64,000 bases of DNA, taken from the NCBI GenBank assembly GCA_021613535.1, contig CP075493.1, forward strand, positions 5,518,001 to 5,582,000. Reading direction: 5' to 3'. Source of the stretch: Adineta vaga (lineage: Eukaryota > Rotifera). The notes below the pieces were generated by a model that did no database searches, was not told where the DNA came from, and saw only the letters and a program-made list of their open reading frames with translations. Within the stretch, counting starts at the first letter, position 1, and each line of letters begins with the position of its first letter. Position numbers and translations under genes: made by a program. Positions 36,346 through 47,056 of the stretch are shown in pieces.

Positions 36346-39086
36346 AGAAGTCATAGTCATAGTTACTCCGCGTTTTCGCGCTTATTTGAATTTCTTCACG
36401 TTAACATTCAGAGCACCAGAAATCACTTTGCGTCAACACCAAGTCATTTTTCCAGCAACACTGTTTTGAAGTCGGATTCCCCAAAGCGAGTTCTAAGTTT
36501 TAAAAATTAAGTAATATACTACAAGCGAACCGCATCAACGTAAAAAAATAATAGATTAAAGATAGACAAGAAATCACGATCAGACACTTCACCATAAAGC
36601 TCAGCTATCGATCAATAGCAAGTCTACTGCTTTATCATCAAGCCCGAACACCCTAGCACTTAGAGCCAATCGTTATCCCGAAGTTGCCGATCGATTTTCC
36701 CTTGTTTGATGGTTTAATTTTTTCCTTGGAGACCTGATGCGGTTTTGAGTACAGATAAGTGCGAAATTGAATATCTCGCTCAAATTTTCAAGGATCACAA
36801 ATGATGCAGAAGAAGAACGGTACTCTTTACCTTCATTTGAACCCTATCTCCAGTTGAACTGATTCCAGGGTCGTCTGATGAAGTAACAAAGAGAAAAATC
36901 CAGGACCACTTGTGATGTGAATTTTTGTTTGTGTTAACATATGTTTGACACGAAACAAACAGATTATTACTTGTTTCCCTTTCGATTTGATGGAATATAA
37001 ATATGATATGAATATAGATAGTTCTCCCGCCGTTCCCTTTGAATCTTACGTCATTCAAAACTCATGAATAGCTGCTCAACATGGAAGTTTTCCAGCCATC
37101 AAGCTCTGTTTTAATAGACATCATTCCCCAGACATGTTCTAAGTGTATTAACAGTCAAGTATACGACCTCGAGCGCCATCCGTAGCCGATTCGACAGGTT
37201 ACACACTCCTATCAACGTCGACTTGTTGCATCCGTCAGCTAATGCAACCTGCTTTATCATCAAGGAACATAGTATAGGGCTCGTTATCTTCCATCATTTT
37301 TCCGACTTCCCTTGGCTACCGTTCCTTGCTGTCTATTTCGACCAACACCTTTTAGGTCAATAGCGAAATTGAATATCGCTCTTTTCAAGGATCTGATGAT
37401 GCACCATCGCCTTAAAACGGCTACTCTTACGTATTTGAACCCCATCTCCATTGAACTGTTCATTCGTCAATGAAGAAGAAAAAAAGGAACTTCATACCAC
37501 TTGTGATGTATTTGAGCGTTTTTTACCATATGTTTGCCGAAATCAAACATCTCCGACATAGTACAGTACCGATTTGATGGAATATACTAGATATGAATTA
37601 GATGCATCGTTCGAACCCTCTTTGACGATCTTGGACGGAAACATGTCCAATAGCTGTTCACATGGAATTTCTCCACGCAGCTTCAAAGTTCTCATTTGAA
37701 TAGTTGCACTACCACTAAGACTGTACATATGACTGCTCAACTCAGTGTTGCCTGGCACCATATCAACCGTCACTTGTTCACATGATGTCGGGTCTTGTTG
37801 TATCCTAACAGTCAGATAAATCGCTCAGCGCCATCCATTTTGACTGTGTTCGGCAGGTGAGTTGTTCACTCATAACGGATTCCGACTTCCATGGCACCGT
37901 TGCTTCATATCGAAACCTTTATGGTACTGATCAGACCATCTGGCTCTTATCTTGACGTTTGTTTCAACAGCGCCAGTCGCTTACCAAAATAGACTTGGCA
38001 CTCATTGCTGTTCATTCTCAATGAAGTAAAAAATGAACTTCATACCCATTTAAAGTTTGTCAAGTTGAGTATTTTGCTGTAATAAACATTCGCTTTACCG
38101 TAACTGTGAAAATTGATGCCAATCAGAAACTTCGGACGGAACCAGCTACGATGGTTCGTTATCTTCGCAACATGTTTACGATGATAAAGCAGAATAGAGT
38201 TTCTGATTCATTCTAGCGTTAATGTTATGTCTTTCGGTTCATTGCAATACTTTTAATTTAGGCAATGAATATCGTGTTGAAGTTCATCATGATTTCCAGA
38301 TAAGAAATCGAATCAAAATGATGTTCTTTCTTTCGTAGCAAGTTTTCATACAGGAACTCTTAATGCAGTGCTCCTTAGATTTTCAAGGACGGGTCGAATA
38401 ATCGGCATTCAAAATTTTGCTTCAATCATAACAAAACATTGGCATTGACAATGAATAAAACTATTTGTTTGATATATTACTAGCACCTGCTCATGGTTGC
38501 CGTTCAAAGTGAAATCAAAGAAACAGTAGTTACCTATAACGCCAAGTAATGATTTATGCAATCTAATTTTAACAGGCTAAAAATTCATACCAAAATAGCT
38601 GATTCGATATTAATTATAGATCCAGGTTCTTATACTTTGAAAATGCATGAGTTCTGCAAGAACTTCAATGGACTGTTGAAAGTTCAAATAAATGATTAAT
38701 CTATATAGAAATCGTTGAATCCAAAGTAATCTGATTGCATTGTTTCTTCAGTAACGGATTTACGATTTCTCTCTTATGAGTTCAATTTTCATTTGTTGTA
38801 TCGGTCTGTTATAATATTTAGCTTTAACAAGTTTATATTTAGCAATTAAATATATAAAGTAGACAATGTAACAGAATATTGTGTTATATAGCATCAATTA
38901 AACTGATCAAAATCACAAACAGGCAATGATGTTAATGCTACAATGCATGTCAGAAGTAAATCTAACACGCTTCAGCAATGAGCTTTTGCCGGTTCATTCG
39001 CCATTACTAAGGCAATCTCAGTTGATTTCTTTTCCTTTGCTTATTAATATGCTTAAGTTCAGCAAGTATTCTAATTTGACTTCAGC
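35213..39086 (-). rRNA. 28S rRNA, unit 4, interior scrambled
   Basis: The two ends match normal 28S (35213 to about 36350, and about 38936 to 39086). The middle ~2.6 kb is riddled with small deletions and mixes words from two parts of 28S several hundred bases apart, although the total length is about 100 nt more than normal. Matches become exact again at the right edge. Homopolymers in the otherwise normal left part are contracted. I read this as a failed consensus over a poorly resolved repeat rather than a true pseudogene. Open frames inside it, such as those near 36169-37058 and 37543, are meaningless. Confidence 0.8.
36351..38935. other. Probable assembly or consensus artefact within 28S
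   Basis: Dense indels and two-register mosaic sequence. For example, near 37095-37140 fragments of the AAGCTCTGTTTTAAT block stand next to fragments normally about 900 bp away (GTCAAGTATA..CTCGAGCGCCATCC near 37150-37180). Degeneration starts abruptly after the R2-site block and ends abruptly before ATGCATGTCAGAAG near 38943. Confidence 0.75.
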
Positions 39087-39386
39087 TTGAAATGTGAAAA
39101 TAAATGGATAAGTATATATTACACACATATTTATGTTACAAAGTCATTCGATTGCATGTTGATTATCAGTAACATGGATATGATAAAGATTTCTCATGTT
39201 ATGACAGTTCACACAATAAAATTCATTTGTGTATGTGTATAACTCCGTTTTATACGTATACAACATTATATAGAAATCTATATAATGATATATGTTATAT
39301 ATGTCTTGCAAGCTAGATAAAGTAATATTATCGAACTTGCCAGCAATTCATTTAGAAAATAAATGAATTTGATGTTATGTAAACAA
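39087..39386 (-). other. ITS2, unit 4
   Basis: A 300-nt spacer, normal and matching units 2, 3 and 5, which shows that sequence quality has recovered by this point. Confidence 0.9.
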
Positions 39387-39537
39387 GACTGAAGCAAATT
39401 TAGCCTCGACTAATGTCTTGGCTGCTAGATGCGTTCGAGTTATTCATGCTCAATGTGTCCTGCAATTCGCATTGCTTTCTCGCACTTTGCTGCGCTCTTC
39501 ATCGAATAACGAGCCGAGTGATCCACCGTACAGAATT
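39387..39537 (-). rRNA. 5.8S rRNA, unit 4
   Basis: A 151-nt gene identical to the other units. Confidence 0.95.
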
Positions 39538-39757
39538 ATTTTTTTTTGTTTCTGTATATGTATACAATTCGATTCATATTCAATGACAAACAACAATGAT
39601 TTGTTGAATGGAAAAGTTTGAAACAAGTCACAGTTTTGAATATACTATGACTTGTTAGTTACATAATGGTGCGACACAATCATCACACATGTAATATGTA
39701 TGATGATCGTGCGAAGTTAGAAGTTTTGTTTATGATTGGAAATCAATCATAGAACGG
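39538..39757 (-). other. ITS1, unit 4
   Basis: A 220-nt spacer with all three hairpins, the same as unit 2. Confidence 0.9.
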
Positions 39758-39903
39758 TAATGATCCATACGCAGGTTCACCTACGAATACCTTGTTACGA
39801 CTTTTACTTCCTCTAAATGATCCAGTTTGAGCATCTTTTCGATAAAAACCGAACGACCCGAGAGCCGCTCGGAAAACCAAGCCGAAGATCTCACTAAAAC
39901 ATT

Positions 39904-39938
<35 letters not shown>

Positions 39939-41570
39939 ACAGGGACATAATCAGCACATTCTGATGAAATAGTGCTTACTAGGAATTCCTCGTTGACGGA
40001 GAATAATTGCAAGCTCCGATCCCAGTCACGAAGAGAATTTCATGGTTACCCACTTCTGTCGAAGTAGGAAGAAACATTCTGAACTCTCCAGTGTAGCGCG
40101 CGTGCAGCCTCGGACATCTAAGGGCATCACAGACCTGTTATTGCTCCATTTCGTGTGGCTTAAAAAGTGCCACTTATCCTGCTAAGAAGTCTTGAAAAGT
40201 CCCTTCGAACTTTAGACTATTTAGTAAGCCGGAGTCTCGTTCGTTATCGAAATTAATCAGACAAATCGCTCCACGAACTACGAACGACCATGCACCACCA
40301 CCCACCTAATCAAGAAAGAGCTCTCAATCTGTCAATCCTAAAAGTGTCCTGGCCGAGTAAGGTTTCCCGTGTTGAGTCAAATTAGGCCACAGGCTCCACT
40401 TCTTGTGTGTCCTTCCGTCAATTCTTTTAAGTTTCAGCTTTGCAACCATACTTCCCCGGAACCTAAAAACTTAGATTTCTCGAGATCCGCCAGATGAGTC
40501 ATATAAATAACCGCATCTAAAAGACAGTTGGCAACGTTTATGGTTTGAACTAGGACGGTATCTAATCGTCTTCGAACCTCAAACTTTCGTTCTTGATTAA
40601 TGAAAACATTCTTGGCGAACGCCTTCGCTGCTGTTCGTCCTGTGGCGATCCAAGAATTTCACCTCTCACACCACAGTACGTACGCCCCCCTCTGATCCTA
40701 TTAATCATTATCTCAATTTCTAAAACCAACGAAATAAAATCGAGATCTTATTTCATTATTCCATGCAATATATATAGGCGAAAGCCTGCTTTTAGCACTC
40801 TAATTTTCTCAAAGTAAACGTTCTGGCAACTGACGACAATCGATAAAGATCATCGCCAGCCGTCCAGCAAATGAGGATCTGTTAACCAACATGGCCAGTT
40901 AGACCAGCTAGCAACAAATACCCGAAATTCAACTACGAGCTTTTTAAACACAGCAACTTTAGTTTTCCTTATTGGAGCTGGAATTACCGCGGCTGCTGGC
41001 ACCAGACTTGCCCTCCAATTGTTAATCGATAACCTGTTTACAGTGTTCCCATTCCGATTGTCAGCCTAAATAAGACTAACATCGTTATTTCTCTTCACTA
41101 CCTCCTCGTTTTGAGAGTGGGTAATTTGCGCGCCTGCTGCCTTCCTTGGAAGTGGTCGCCGTTTCTCAGGCGGCCTCTCCAGAACCAAACCCTGATTCTC
41201 TGTACTCGTTACAACCACGGTAGACATATAATGTACCGTCTAAAGTTGATAAGTCAGACACTTGAAAGATATGTCGTCGACACAAAGGTCATACGATCAA
41301 CACAAAGTTATTTAGAGTCACCAACAAACAGTTCCGGTTAAAGAACTAGAAGGTTTTGATCTAATAAAAGCATTCCGATATTACTACCGGAATTGTCGCA
41401 TGTATTAGCCCAGGCTTTTCCTCGGTTATTCCATTTAGAATTTATGATCAAAGAAAGTTATAGCTGATGTAATGAGCCGTACGCAGTTTCACCTTAAACC
41501 AGTTCATACTTAGACATGCATGGCTTAATCTTCAAGACAAAGGAAAGCCACCGACAAGATCAATCGGAAA
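39758..41570 (-). rRNA. 18S rRNA, unit 4
   Basis: An intact gene of about 1813 nt with normal decoding and 530-loop blocks. It is the nearest rRNA gene to the retrotransposon, whose 5' end is about 590 bp upstream of this 18S and which is oriented the opposite way. Confidence 0.95.
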
Positions 41571-42153
41571 GCTTCGTTATATATATATGCATATACAAGA
41601 AGATATGTATATGCTTTTTTTCACAACAAGTCAAATGAAATCACTTCATTATGACCAGTGTTTATAGTATAAATATTACATTTATATTCGTTGTTTCATC
41701 GAGACGAAACAAAACCAACCCACATCATAGGAATAAATTCATTCCTGTTTTTAATGCAACTCATTTACAAGCATTCAAGCCCAAACTATCAACATATGAC
41801 CAATTATTGAAAACTGATCAACAAGATGTTAGTTTATATATGTGTGTGCGTAAGTTGAAACATTTTCAACCGCATTCACTTCTTTGCCATTCGTGATGCA
41901 TTTTGTTTGCAATTAGTTCGTTTTTTTATATGATATTTGTATATGATCATGTGAAAAGTTGACGAAGCAGCTTCGACAAACTTTTTTTTTCATCATACAC
42001 AATTTATTTCATACTGCTAAACAACTGTATCAACACAGTCATACTAGCCGAACCATCGCTTCATCACAACATCATCCTCGAGAAACTAGACCATTCTTGT
42101 GTCAGTCGAATCTGTACAAAAATTGTTATATCGGAATCGCGTACTACGAGTTT

Positions 42154-42160
42154 GCTTCAT
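42154..42160. repeat. Left junction of the retrotransposon, possible short target duplication
   Basis: GCTTCAT here and GTTTCAT at 47065-47071 flank the element and match at six of seven bases, with TTCAT exact. Uninterrupted spacers have GCTTCATATATAACTG, so a target duplication of 5-7 bp is plausible. The adjacent right flank has one further mismatch (TATAC for TATAT). Confidence 0.5.
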
Positions 42161-42387
42161 TCGCGTTCTATACTCGATAGCGATCAGTCGCATTATCGAG
42201 GGCTCTCTTTTCGTCTTGTCTCTGAATCTGCGTATATTTTTACGTGATTCCAATCTTACTTTCGTCTTTTTCTTTATTTTCTTTAAGTCTTTCGACTTAA
42301 AGATCTTATTCTTACTTCCGGTTTTCGAGAGTTTCTCCAAATCTCAACAGCAGGAAGAAGTCTTCGGAAAGCTCTTGGTTTTCGTCG
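42161..42387 (+). promoter_or_regulatory. 5' UTR and presumed internal promoter of the retrotransposon
   Basis: 227 nt from the left junction to the ORF1 ATG. The junction reads TTCATTCGCG, and TCATTC resembles the arthropod initiator TCAKTY used by internal promoters of Jockey-like elements. The start site is not proven. A perfect 8-bp hairpin, TTTAAGTC/GACTTAAA with loop TTTC, lies at 42282-42301. The region is pyrimidine-rich. Confidence 0.5.
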
Positions 42388-43878
42388 ATGGCTCCGAAAG
42401 GAGGGGGTGCTGGTGCTGGCCCAAGGAAGTTAAATAATAGTTTCGACAGCCAACAAACACAGTCATCCACAACAACAAAAACAACAACAACAACAATGAC
42501 ACCGACAACAATGACCAGTTCACAAAGAACTGGCCTAGTCGGCAACACACCAAAACCAAAGAAAAACAACCAACAGCCATTCAGCATTGCCCCTCTTGTC
42601 CTAGAGGGAGCCAAATTAACGAAACTGGCATTAAATGATATTTTGAAGCAACACTTTAGCGACATCAAAATTACTGACATCCAATTTGGACGTTCAGGCA
42701 ATTTTACTTTGTATGCTTCTGATGTTAAATCGTTCAATCGTCTTTTAAACGAATTGACAACAACATTAGCTGCAAATGGTCAAACTGACGTAAAAGTCTA
42801 TGTTCCTCGATCAATTCAACGGATCAAGGACACAGAAAAAGTGGCTTTCGTCAAGCGGGTCGATCTTGAAATTCCTGATGATCGAATAACAGAGGCAATA
42901 AAGGCCGTCGGTCTTGCTGTCATCAATGTTACTCGTCTCACAGGCAAAGATGGAAAGACCCCAACAAGAACAATCAAAATATTATTTAATGATGTTCAAA
43001 ATCGCAACACCTTCGTGTACACTGGTTTGCAGGTGGATTGCATGCACTTCACCGCCGAACCAGCATCACAAAATAACAAGCCGGTACAATGCTTCATCTG
43101 CTTGCAATACAACCATGTTGCCAAATACTGCAAAACGAAGCAACAAGTATGTGCCAAATGTGGTGAAAACCACAAAATGGACCTATGTACTGTTGCCAAC
43201 GATGCAGCCAAATGCCACAACTGTAAAGGTAATCATTTAGCTACTTCTACTGATTGTCCACAATTCAAAGATCAGGAAAAAAGAATGCTAAACTTGATTA
43301 ACCAATACTCAACAGCAAGCAGACCAACAACAACCGTACCGGCCCTCCACGACAACAACCACTTCCCACCATTACCAAACCTATTCCAACAACAACAAAA
43401 TAACTTCCAAAATGACTTATTCGATCAAATGTTCAATGCATTTAGTAGTAAGATGGAAAAACTAATCGAAGAAACAACAAGCCGATTATTCCGCAAGCTA
43501 CAGCAAAAGATCAAATGTATCGAAAAGTCAATTGGATTATATGGAAATAGCCAAGATGATGCTTCAGCGCACTCTGATTCTGATTCTGAGGAAGAAAGTC
43601 AAGTAGTTAAGCACATCAAAGCTAGTAAAATTAAAAATCAACAGAAAAATCAACCCGCAACAACCGATTCTTCGATTTCAACCTCTACAAAGGTCAAAAC
43701 AGCTTCAAACATCCGTCCCCCAAAACAACATCCAACACAAGATCAAACTGAAGCTGCAAATTCACACAAGAGACATCGTCCGTCGGACAGTCCACAAGAC
43801 AAAACGACGAAGAAAAACGACAACAAAGACCTTAAAACGAGTGACATCGATGATTCGGATATGCCACATCAACATTAA
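42388..43878 (+). CDS. Retrotransposon ORF1: gag-like zinc-knuckle RNA-binding protein
   Basis: 496 residues. Proteins of this family bind the element RNA and form the ribonucleoprotein with ORF2 protein. The N-terminus is basic and Thr/Gln-rich (residues 1-65, with a Thr run at 30-42). Residues about 80-225 resemble the RRM-like and PRE_C2HC regions that precede the knuckles in Jockey ORF1. Three zinc knuckles follow: C235-x2-C-x4-H-x4-C248, C255-x2-C-x3-H-x4-C267 and C276-x2-C-x3-H-x6-C290. After these come a Gln/Asn-rich stretch (334-342), a likely coiled-coil segment (about 343-385), an acidic Ser/Asp patch (393-404) and a basic low-complexity tail. The first ATG after the 5' UTR gives the whole domain order and was taken as the start. 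The 3' end overlaps ORF2 by 38 nt in another frame. No internal stop or frameshift. Confidence 0.9.
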   Translation: MAPKGGGAGAGPRKLNNSFDSQQTQSSTTTKTTTTTMTPTTMTSSQRTGLVGNTPKPKKNNQQPFSIAPLVLEGAKLTKLALNDILKQHFSDIKITDIQFGRSGNFTLYASDVKSFNRLLNELTTTLAANGQTDVKVYVPRSIQRIKDTEKVAFVKRVDLEIPDDRITEAIKAVGLAVINVTRLTGKDGKTPTRTIKILFNDVQNRNTFVYTGLQVDCMHFTAEPASQNNKPVQCFICLQYNHVAKYCKTKQQVCAKCGENHKMDLCTVANDAAKCHNCKGNHLATSTDCPQFKDQEKRMLNLINQYSTASRPTTTVPALHDNNHFPPLPNLFQQQQNNFQNDLFDQMFNAFSSKMEKLIEETTSRLFRKLQQKIKCIEKSIGLYGNSQDDASAHSDSDSEEESQVVKHIKASKIKNQQKNQPATTDSSISTSTKVKTASNIRPPKQHPTQDQTEAANSHKRHRPSDSPQDKTTKKNDNKDLKTSDIDDSDMPHQH

Positions 43879-46555
43879 CACCATAACCAAACACAAGGAT
43901 GAACTCTTAGCCCGATTCTCCAAATACGACGTTATTTCGGTGAATGAAACTAATCTTAAGAGTGAACGTCAGTTCTCTCTTTGGGGTTACAACATTTTCA
44001 GAAATGATAGAGTAGGTAAATCTGGTGGTGGAGTTCTCCTTGCAATCAAGCGTCACATTAAATGTCGTGAAGTATACAACAAGACAACACAAGCAAATGA
44101 AGTGATAGCAGTAGAGATAGAAACTCAAGGTTTCAAATCAATACTTATATCCTCCATTTACGTCCCTCCAACAGCCAAAATTAATCTTAGCACCTTCGAT
44201 GACCTATACAACATTAACAACAACTGTATCATCGTAGGTGATTTCAATGCAACATCGCAGGAAAAGGGATCACGAAAGACGAATTCAAAAGGAAGACAGC
44301 TGCAAGAATTATTTAAAGAAGGTTTAATCGACTGTGTCGACGATGATTACACAACATTTGAAAGACATGATTACGAAGAAAAACTTGATTGGATATTAGC
44401 AAGTCAACCTCTTCTATCATTTATAACAAATGTTGAAACACATGCATTAATCGGCACAGTTACTGGACACAAACCATTAACTTTCGATATTCCTCTGAGA
44501 GTGGAAGTCAAACTCCCCTCTCCTAGGATATCATTTAATTTCAACGCAGCAAACTGGCCATTATTTAGAAGTAAATTAGACCAACAATTGATACTATGGA
44601 ACATGGATCGTAGATTAAATTCAACATTAGACTTAGAAGAATATTCATCGTTTATTACCAACAGCATTTTGGTAGCAACGCAAGAAGCTATTCCACGTAT
44701 TAAACAAAAGATTACATCGTATTCACCAAGTGAAGCTTCGAAAAGCTTGATTCTACTTAAGCATCGAGCATATCGAAGATGGAAGAAGACTGGAGATGAT
44801 ATAGATAAACATCAATTCTACACGTCGAAAGTCTTACTTACAAATTCACTTTGGAATGACAGAAGAAACAACTTTAACAAGTTAATGTCTTCATTATGTC
44901 AGAAGAAAATGTATTCGAATGCAGTTTGGCGAACGGTGCGCAAGTTCCACAACAAACGGATCAAGCAAACCTATGCGAACGTCATGAAATACAATAACAC
45001 TACAGCAACGTCGGACAAGGAGAAGGCAGATCTTTTTGCGGATTATTTCCAAAATGAGGTCTACTTCGAAGCGCCTGACTCGCTGCCGTTTCATGATCAA
45101 GTAACTCGTCGAACAGGATTCATAAGAAAAGGAATGGCAACTAATTCAAACACGACTAGGTGGAAATTAATCACTGTTAATGAAGTTAAATATCATCTTA
45201 AACAACTTCGAAACAGCGCCACAGGCTCTGATAACATCCATAATAGGTGTTTGAAGAATTATTCAAAATTACTTGTTCAACATCTCACCAATTTGTACAA
45301 TGCAATTTTGAATCAAGGTTACATTCCTGATACGTGGAAACAAGCAAACATTATTCTTCTATTAAAGCCGAAGAAAGACAAACAACAACCGTCTAGCTAT
45401 CGGCCGATTAGTCTCCTTAGCTGCTTAGGCAAGTTACTGGAGAAAATAGTCAAACAACGTCTAATGTCTGAACTAAATCGACGCAACATCTTACCAGAAC
45501 ATCAAGCTGGCTTCAGACCAGGAAAAAATACAGTATATAATATCGTGAGATTACAACAATATGCTGAAAGACAGCTAACGGCTGAAAGCCCGAGGCGTCA
45601 TTCGGCTGTTGTTCTCTTCGATATTAAAGCTGCTTTTGACTCGGTATGGCATGATGGACTAATTTACAAACTGAATGATCTACGTCTTCCTCGCTACATG
45701 GTCAGATACTTGATCTCTTTCCTGCACAATCGAACAGCCGCAATTGAAATTGAAAATGTGTTATCACGTTCGTTCCAGCTCAAGAGCGGTACACCACAAG
45801 GATCTCCGTTATCACCATTATTATATATCATATACACGGCAGATTCGATGAATGGTATACCGTCTCATACTGAACATGGATTATTCGCCGACGATACAGC
45901 TCTATGGACATCAACCATCACCACAACAGGTCTTAACGTAAGACTTCAACAGTCCATAGATGCATTTGAAAGTTGGTGCTCCTCGTGGAAACTGAAGCTG
46001 CAGCCAACAAAAACGGAGCTGATTCATTTCAGCATACGCCCAAGAAAGAAGTACAAACATCCAGTGGAAGTGAAAGTGGAAAACACGATCATTACTCCAG
46101 TGGAACATACAAAATACTTGGGCGTTATTATCGACAAACGTTTAAACTGGCGAAAACATCTCGATCATATAGAAAGTAAGATTGGTCCTCGGATCAGTCT
46201 GCTTCGCTATCTATCGCGAAATTCGTACGAACCAAACATGAAGACAATGATAAACATTTTCAAATCAATTGTGCGCACAATCATTATTTATGGTTATCCT
46301 GTTCTGCTTACTGCTGATCAACACATATGGAACCGACTGCAGATTATGCAAAACAAAGCACTACGCGCGGCTCTCGGTTTACCCATATATACATCCACAA
46401 AATACATTCATCAGATCAGCAACACACCAAAAATCAAAGAATATGCAACAGGATTACTTCAAAAAGCGATACAAACTGCTACCATAAATAATGACAAGAC
46501 ACTCCGGAATCATTTACAAGACATTTTCGACCAGATCAAAAACAACACCTCCTGA
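43841..46555 (+). CDS. Retrotransposon ORF2: APE-type endonuclease and reverse transcriptase
   Basis: 904 residues. It nicks target DNA and copies element RNA from the nick by target-primed reverse transcription. The endonuclease spans about residues 5-215: RICHININ (6-13), ISVNET with Glu36, IVGDFNAT (131-138) and TGHKPL (208-213). The last is usually S-D-H, so Gly209 replaces the Asp while His210 is kept. The reverse transcriptase spans about 450-740: SSYRPISLLSCLGK (518-531), AGFRPG (556-561), motif A LFDIKAAFD (592-600), motif B SGTPQGSPLSPLL (649-661) and motif C LFADD (681-685). A Jockey-like C-terminal region (740-860) follows; no RNase H is seen. Length is typical of Jockey ORF2. The ATG chosen overlaps ORF1 by 38 nt; Met4 is an alternative. 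Translation probably depends on reinitiation or coupling. The frame is intact. Confidence 0.93.
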   Translation: MTSMIRICHININTITKHKDELLARFSKYDVISVNETNLKSERQFSLWGYNIFRNDRVGKSGGGVLLAIKRHIKCREVYNKTTQANEVIAVEIETQGFKSILISSIYVPPTAKINLSTFDDLYNINNNCIIVGDFNATSQEKGSRKTNSKGRQLQELFKEGLIDCVDDDYTTFERHDYEEKLDWILASQPLLSFITNVETHALIGTVTGHKPLTFDIPLRVEVKLPSPRISFNFNAANWPLFRSKLDQQLILWNMDRRLNSTLDLEEYSSFITNSILVATQEAIPRIKQKITSYSPSEASKSLILLKHRAYRRWKKTGDDIDKHQFYTSKVLLTNSLWNDRRNNFNKLMSSLCQKKMYSNAVWRTVRKFHNKRIKQTYANVMKYNNTTATSDKEKADLFADYFQNEVYFEAPDSLPFHDQVTRRTGFIRKGMATNSNTTRWKLITVNEVKYHLKQLRNSATGSDNIHNRCLKNYSKLLVQHLTNLYNAILNQGYIPDTWKQANIILLLKPKKDKQQPSSYRPISLLSCLGKLLEKIVKQRLMSELNRRNILPEHQAGFRPGKNTVYNIVRLQQYAERQLTAESPRRHSAVVLFDIKAAFDSVWHDGLIYKLNDLRLPRYMVRYLISFLHNRTAAIEIENVLSRSFQLKSGTPQGSPLSPLLYIIYTADSMNGIPSHTEHGLFADDTALWTSTITTTGLNVRLQQSIDAFESWCSSWKLKLQPTKTELIHFSIRPRKKYKHPVEVKVENTIITPVEHTKYLGVIIDKRLNWRKHLDHIESKIGPRISLLRYLSRNSYEPNMKTMINIFKSIVRTIIIYGYPVLLTADQHIWNRLQIMQNKALRAALGLPIYTSTKYIHQISNTPKIKEYATGLLQKAIQTATINNDKTLRNHLQDIFDQIKNNTS

Positions 46556-47056
46556 ATATCTATATAACTACTACATCGATATTCAAGACTATTCTTGTGC
46601 TAGCCGAATCTGTACAAAAAATGTTATATCGGAATCGTGTACTACGAGTTTGCTTCACATATATATCAAGAAATGAAGCAATGCTTTGGCTGAATCTTCC
46701 ACAACATCCATTACATATGTTGCTCTGTCTCTCTTCACTATATTATTGTGTACGAAGTAAACAGACTACTACACGTTTCACTCTTTCTTTTCTTTTTCTT
46801 CTCATAACCAATATGTATCACTCTTCTCTATTCTACGTTGTATTGTAACACACACCCTTCCTTCGATGCTTTTCACTTGTTACTAATTCAACATTCACTA
46901 ATTTATCTTGTAACTATCTTTTCTTTGCACGGACATACGACACTAGTCATGAGTCCGTTTTCCTTTCTTCTTTTCTTTCAGCGTTCGTGTAATAACGTAC
47001 ACCCGTTGTCTTCTCTCGACATGTAACGTTATTATACTGAATAAAGCCTTGTTACC
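46556..47056 (+). other. 3' UTR of the retrotransposon
   Basis: About 500 nt, AT- and pyrimidine-rich, with no convincing ORF; the short open frames at 46597-46848 and 46838-47026 have no recognisable features. It contains the spacer-homologous segment at 46591-46660 and ends with the polyadenylation signal and A run. Confidence 0.8.
46591..46660 (+). repeat. rDNA-spacer-homologous segment inside the element 3' UTR
   Basis: Matches the spacer DNA just left of the insertion (42093-42160, running to the insertion point) with five mismatches in about 67 aligned bases, including an uninterrupted GTACTACGAGTTTGCTTCA. Similarity fades beyond it, although the following CATATATATCAAG still resembles a subrepeat start. 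Confidence 0.85.

Noticed and set aside
36795-37773. New-looking frames in the unit 4 28S
   Set aside because: They arise from the scrambled consensus and have no counterpart in intact copies.
42312-42737. Minus-strand frame of 141 codons opposite ORF1
   Set aside because: A shadow of the ORF1 Thr/Gln-rich start, low in complexity, with no family resemblance.
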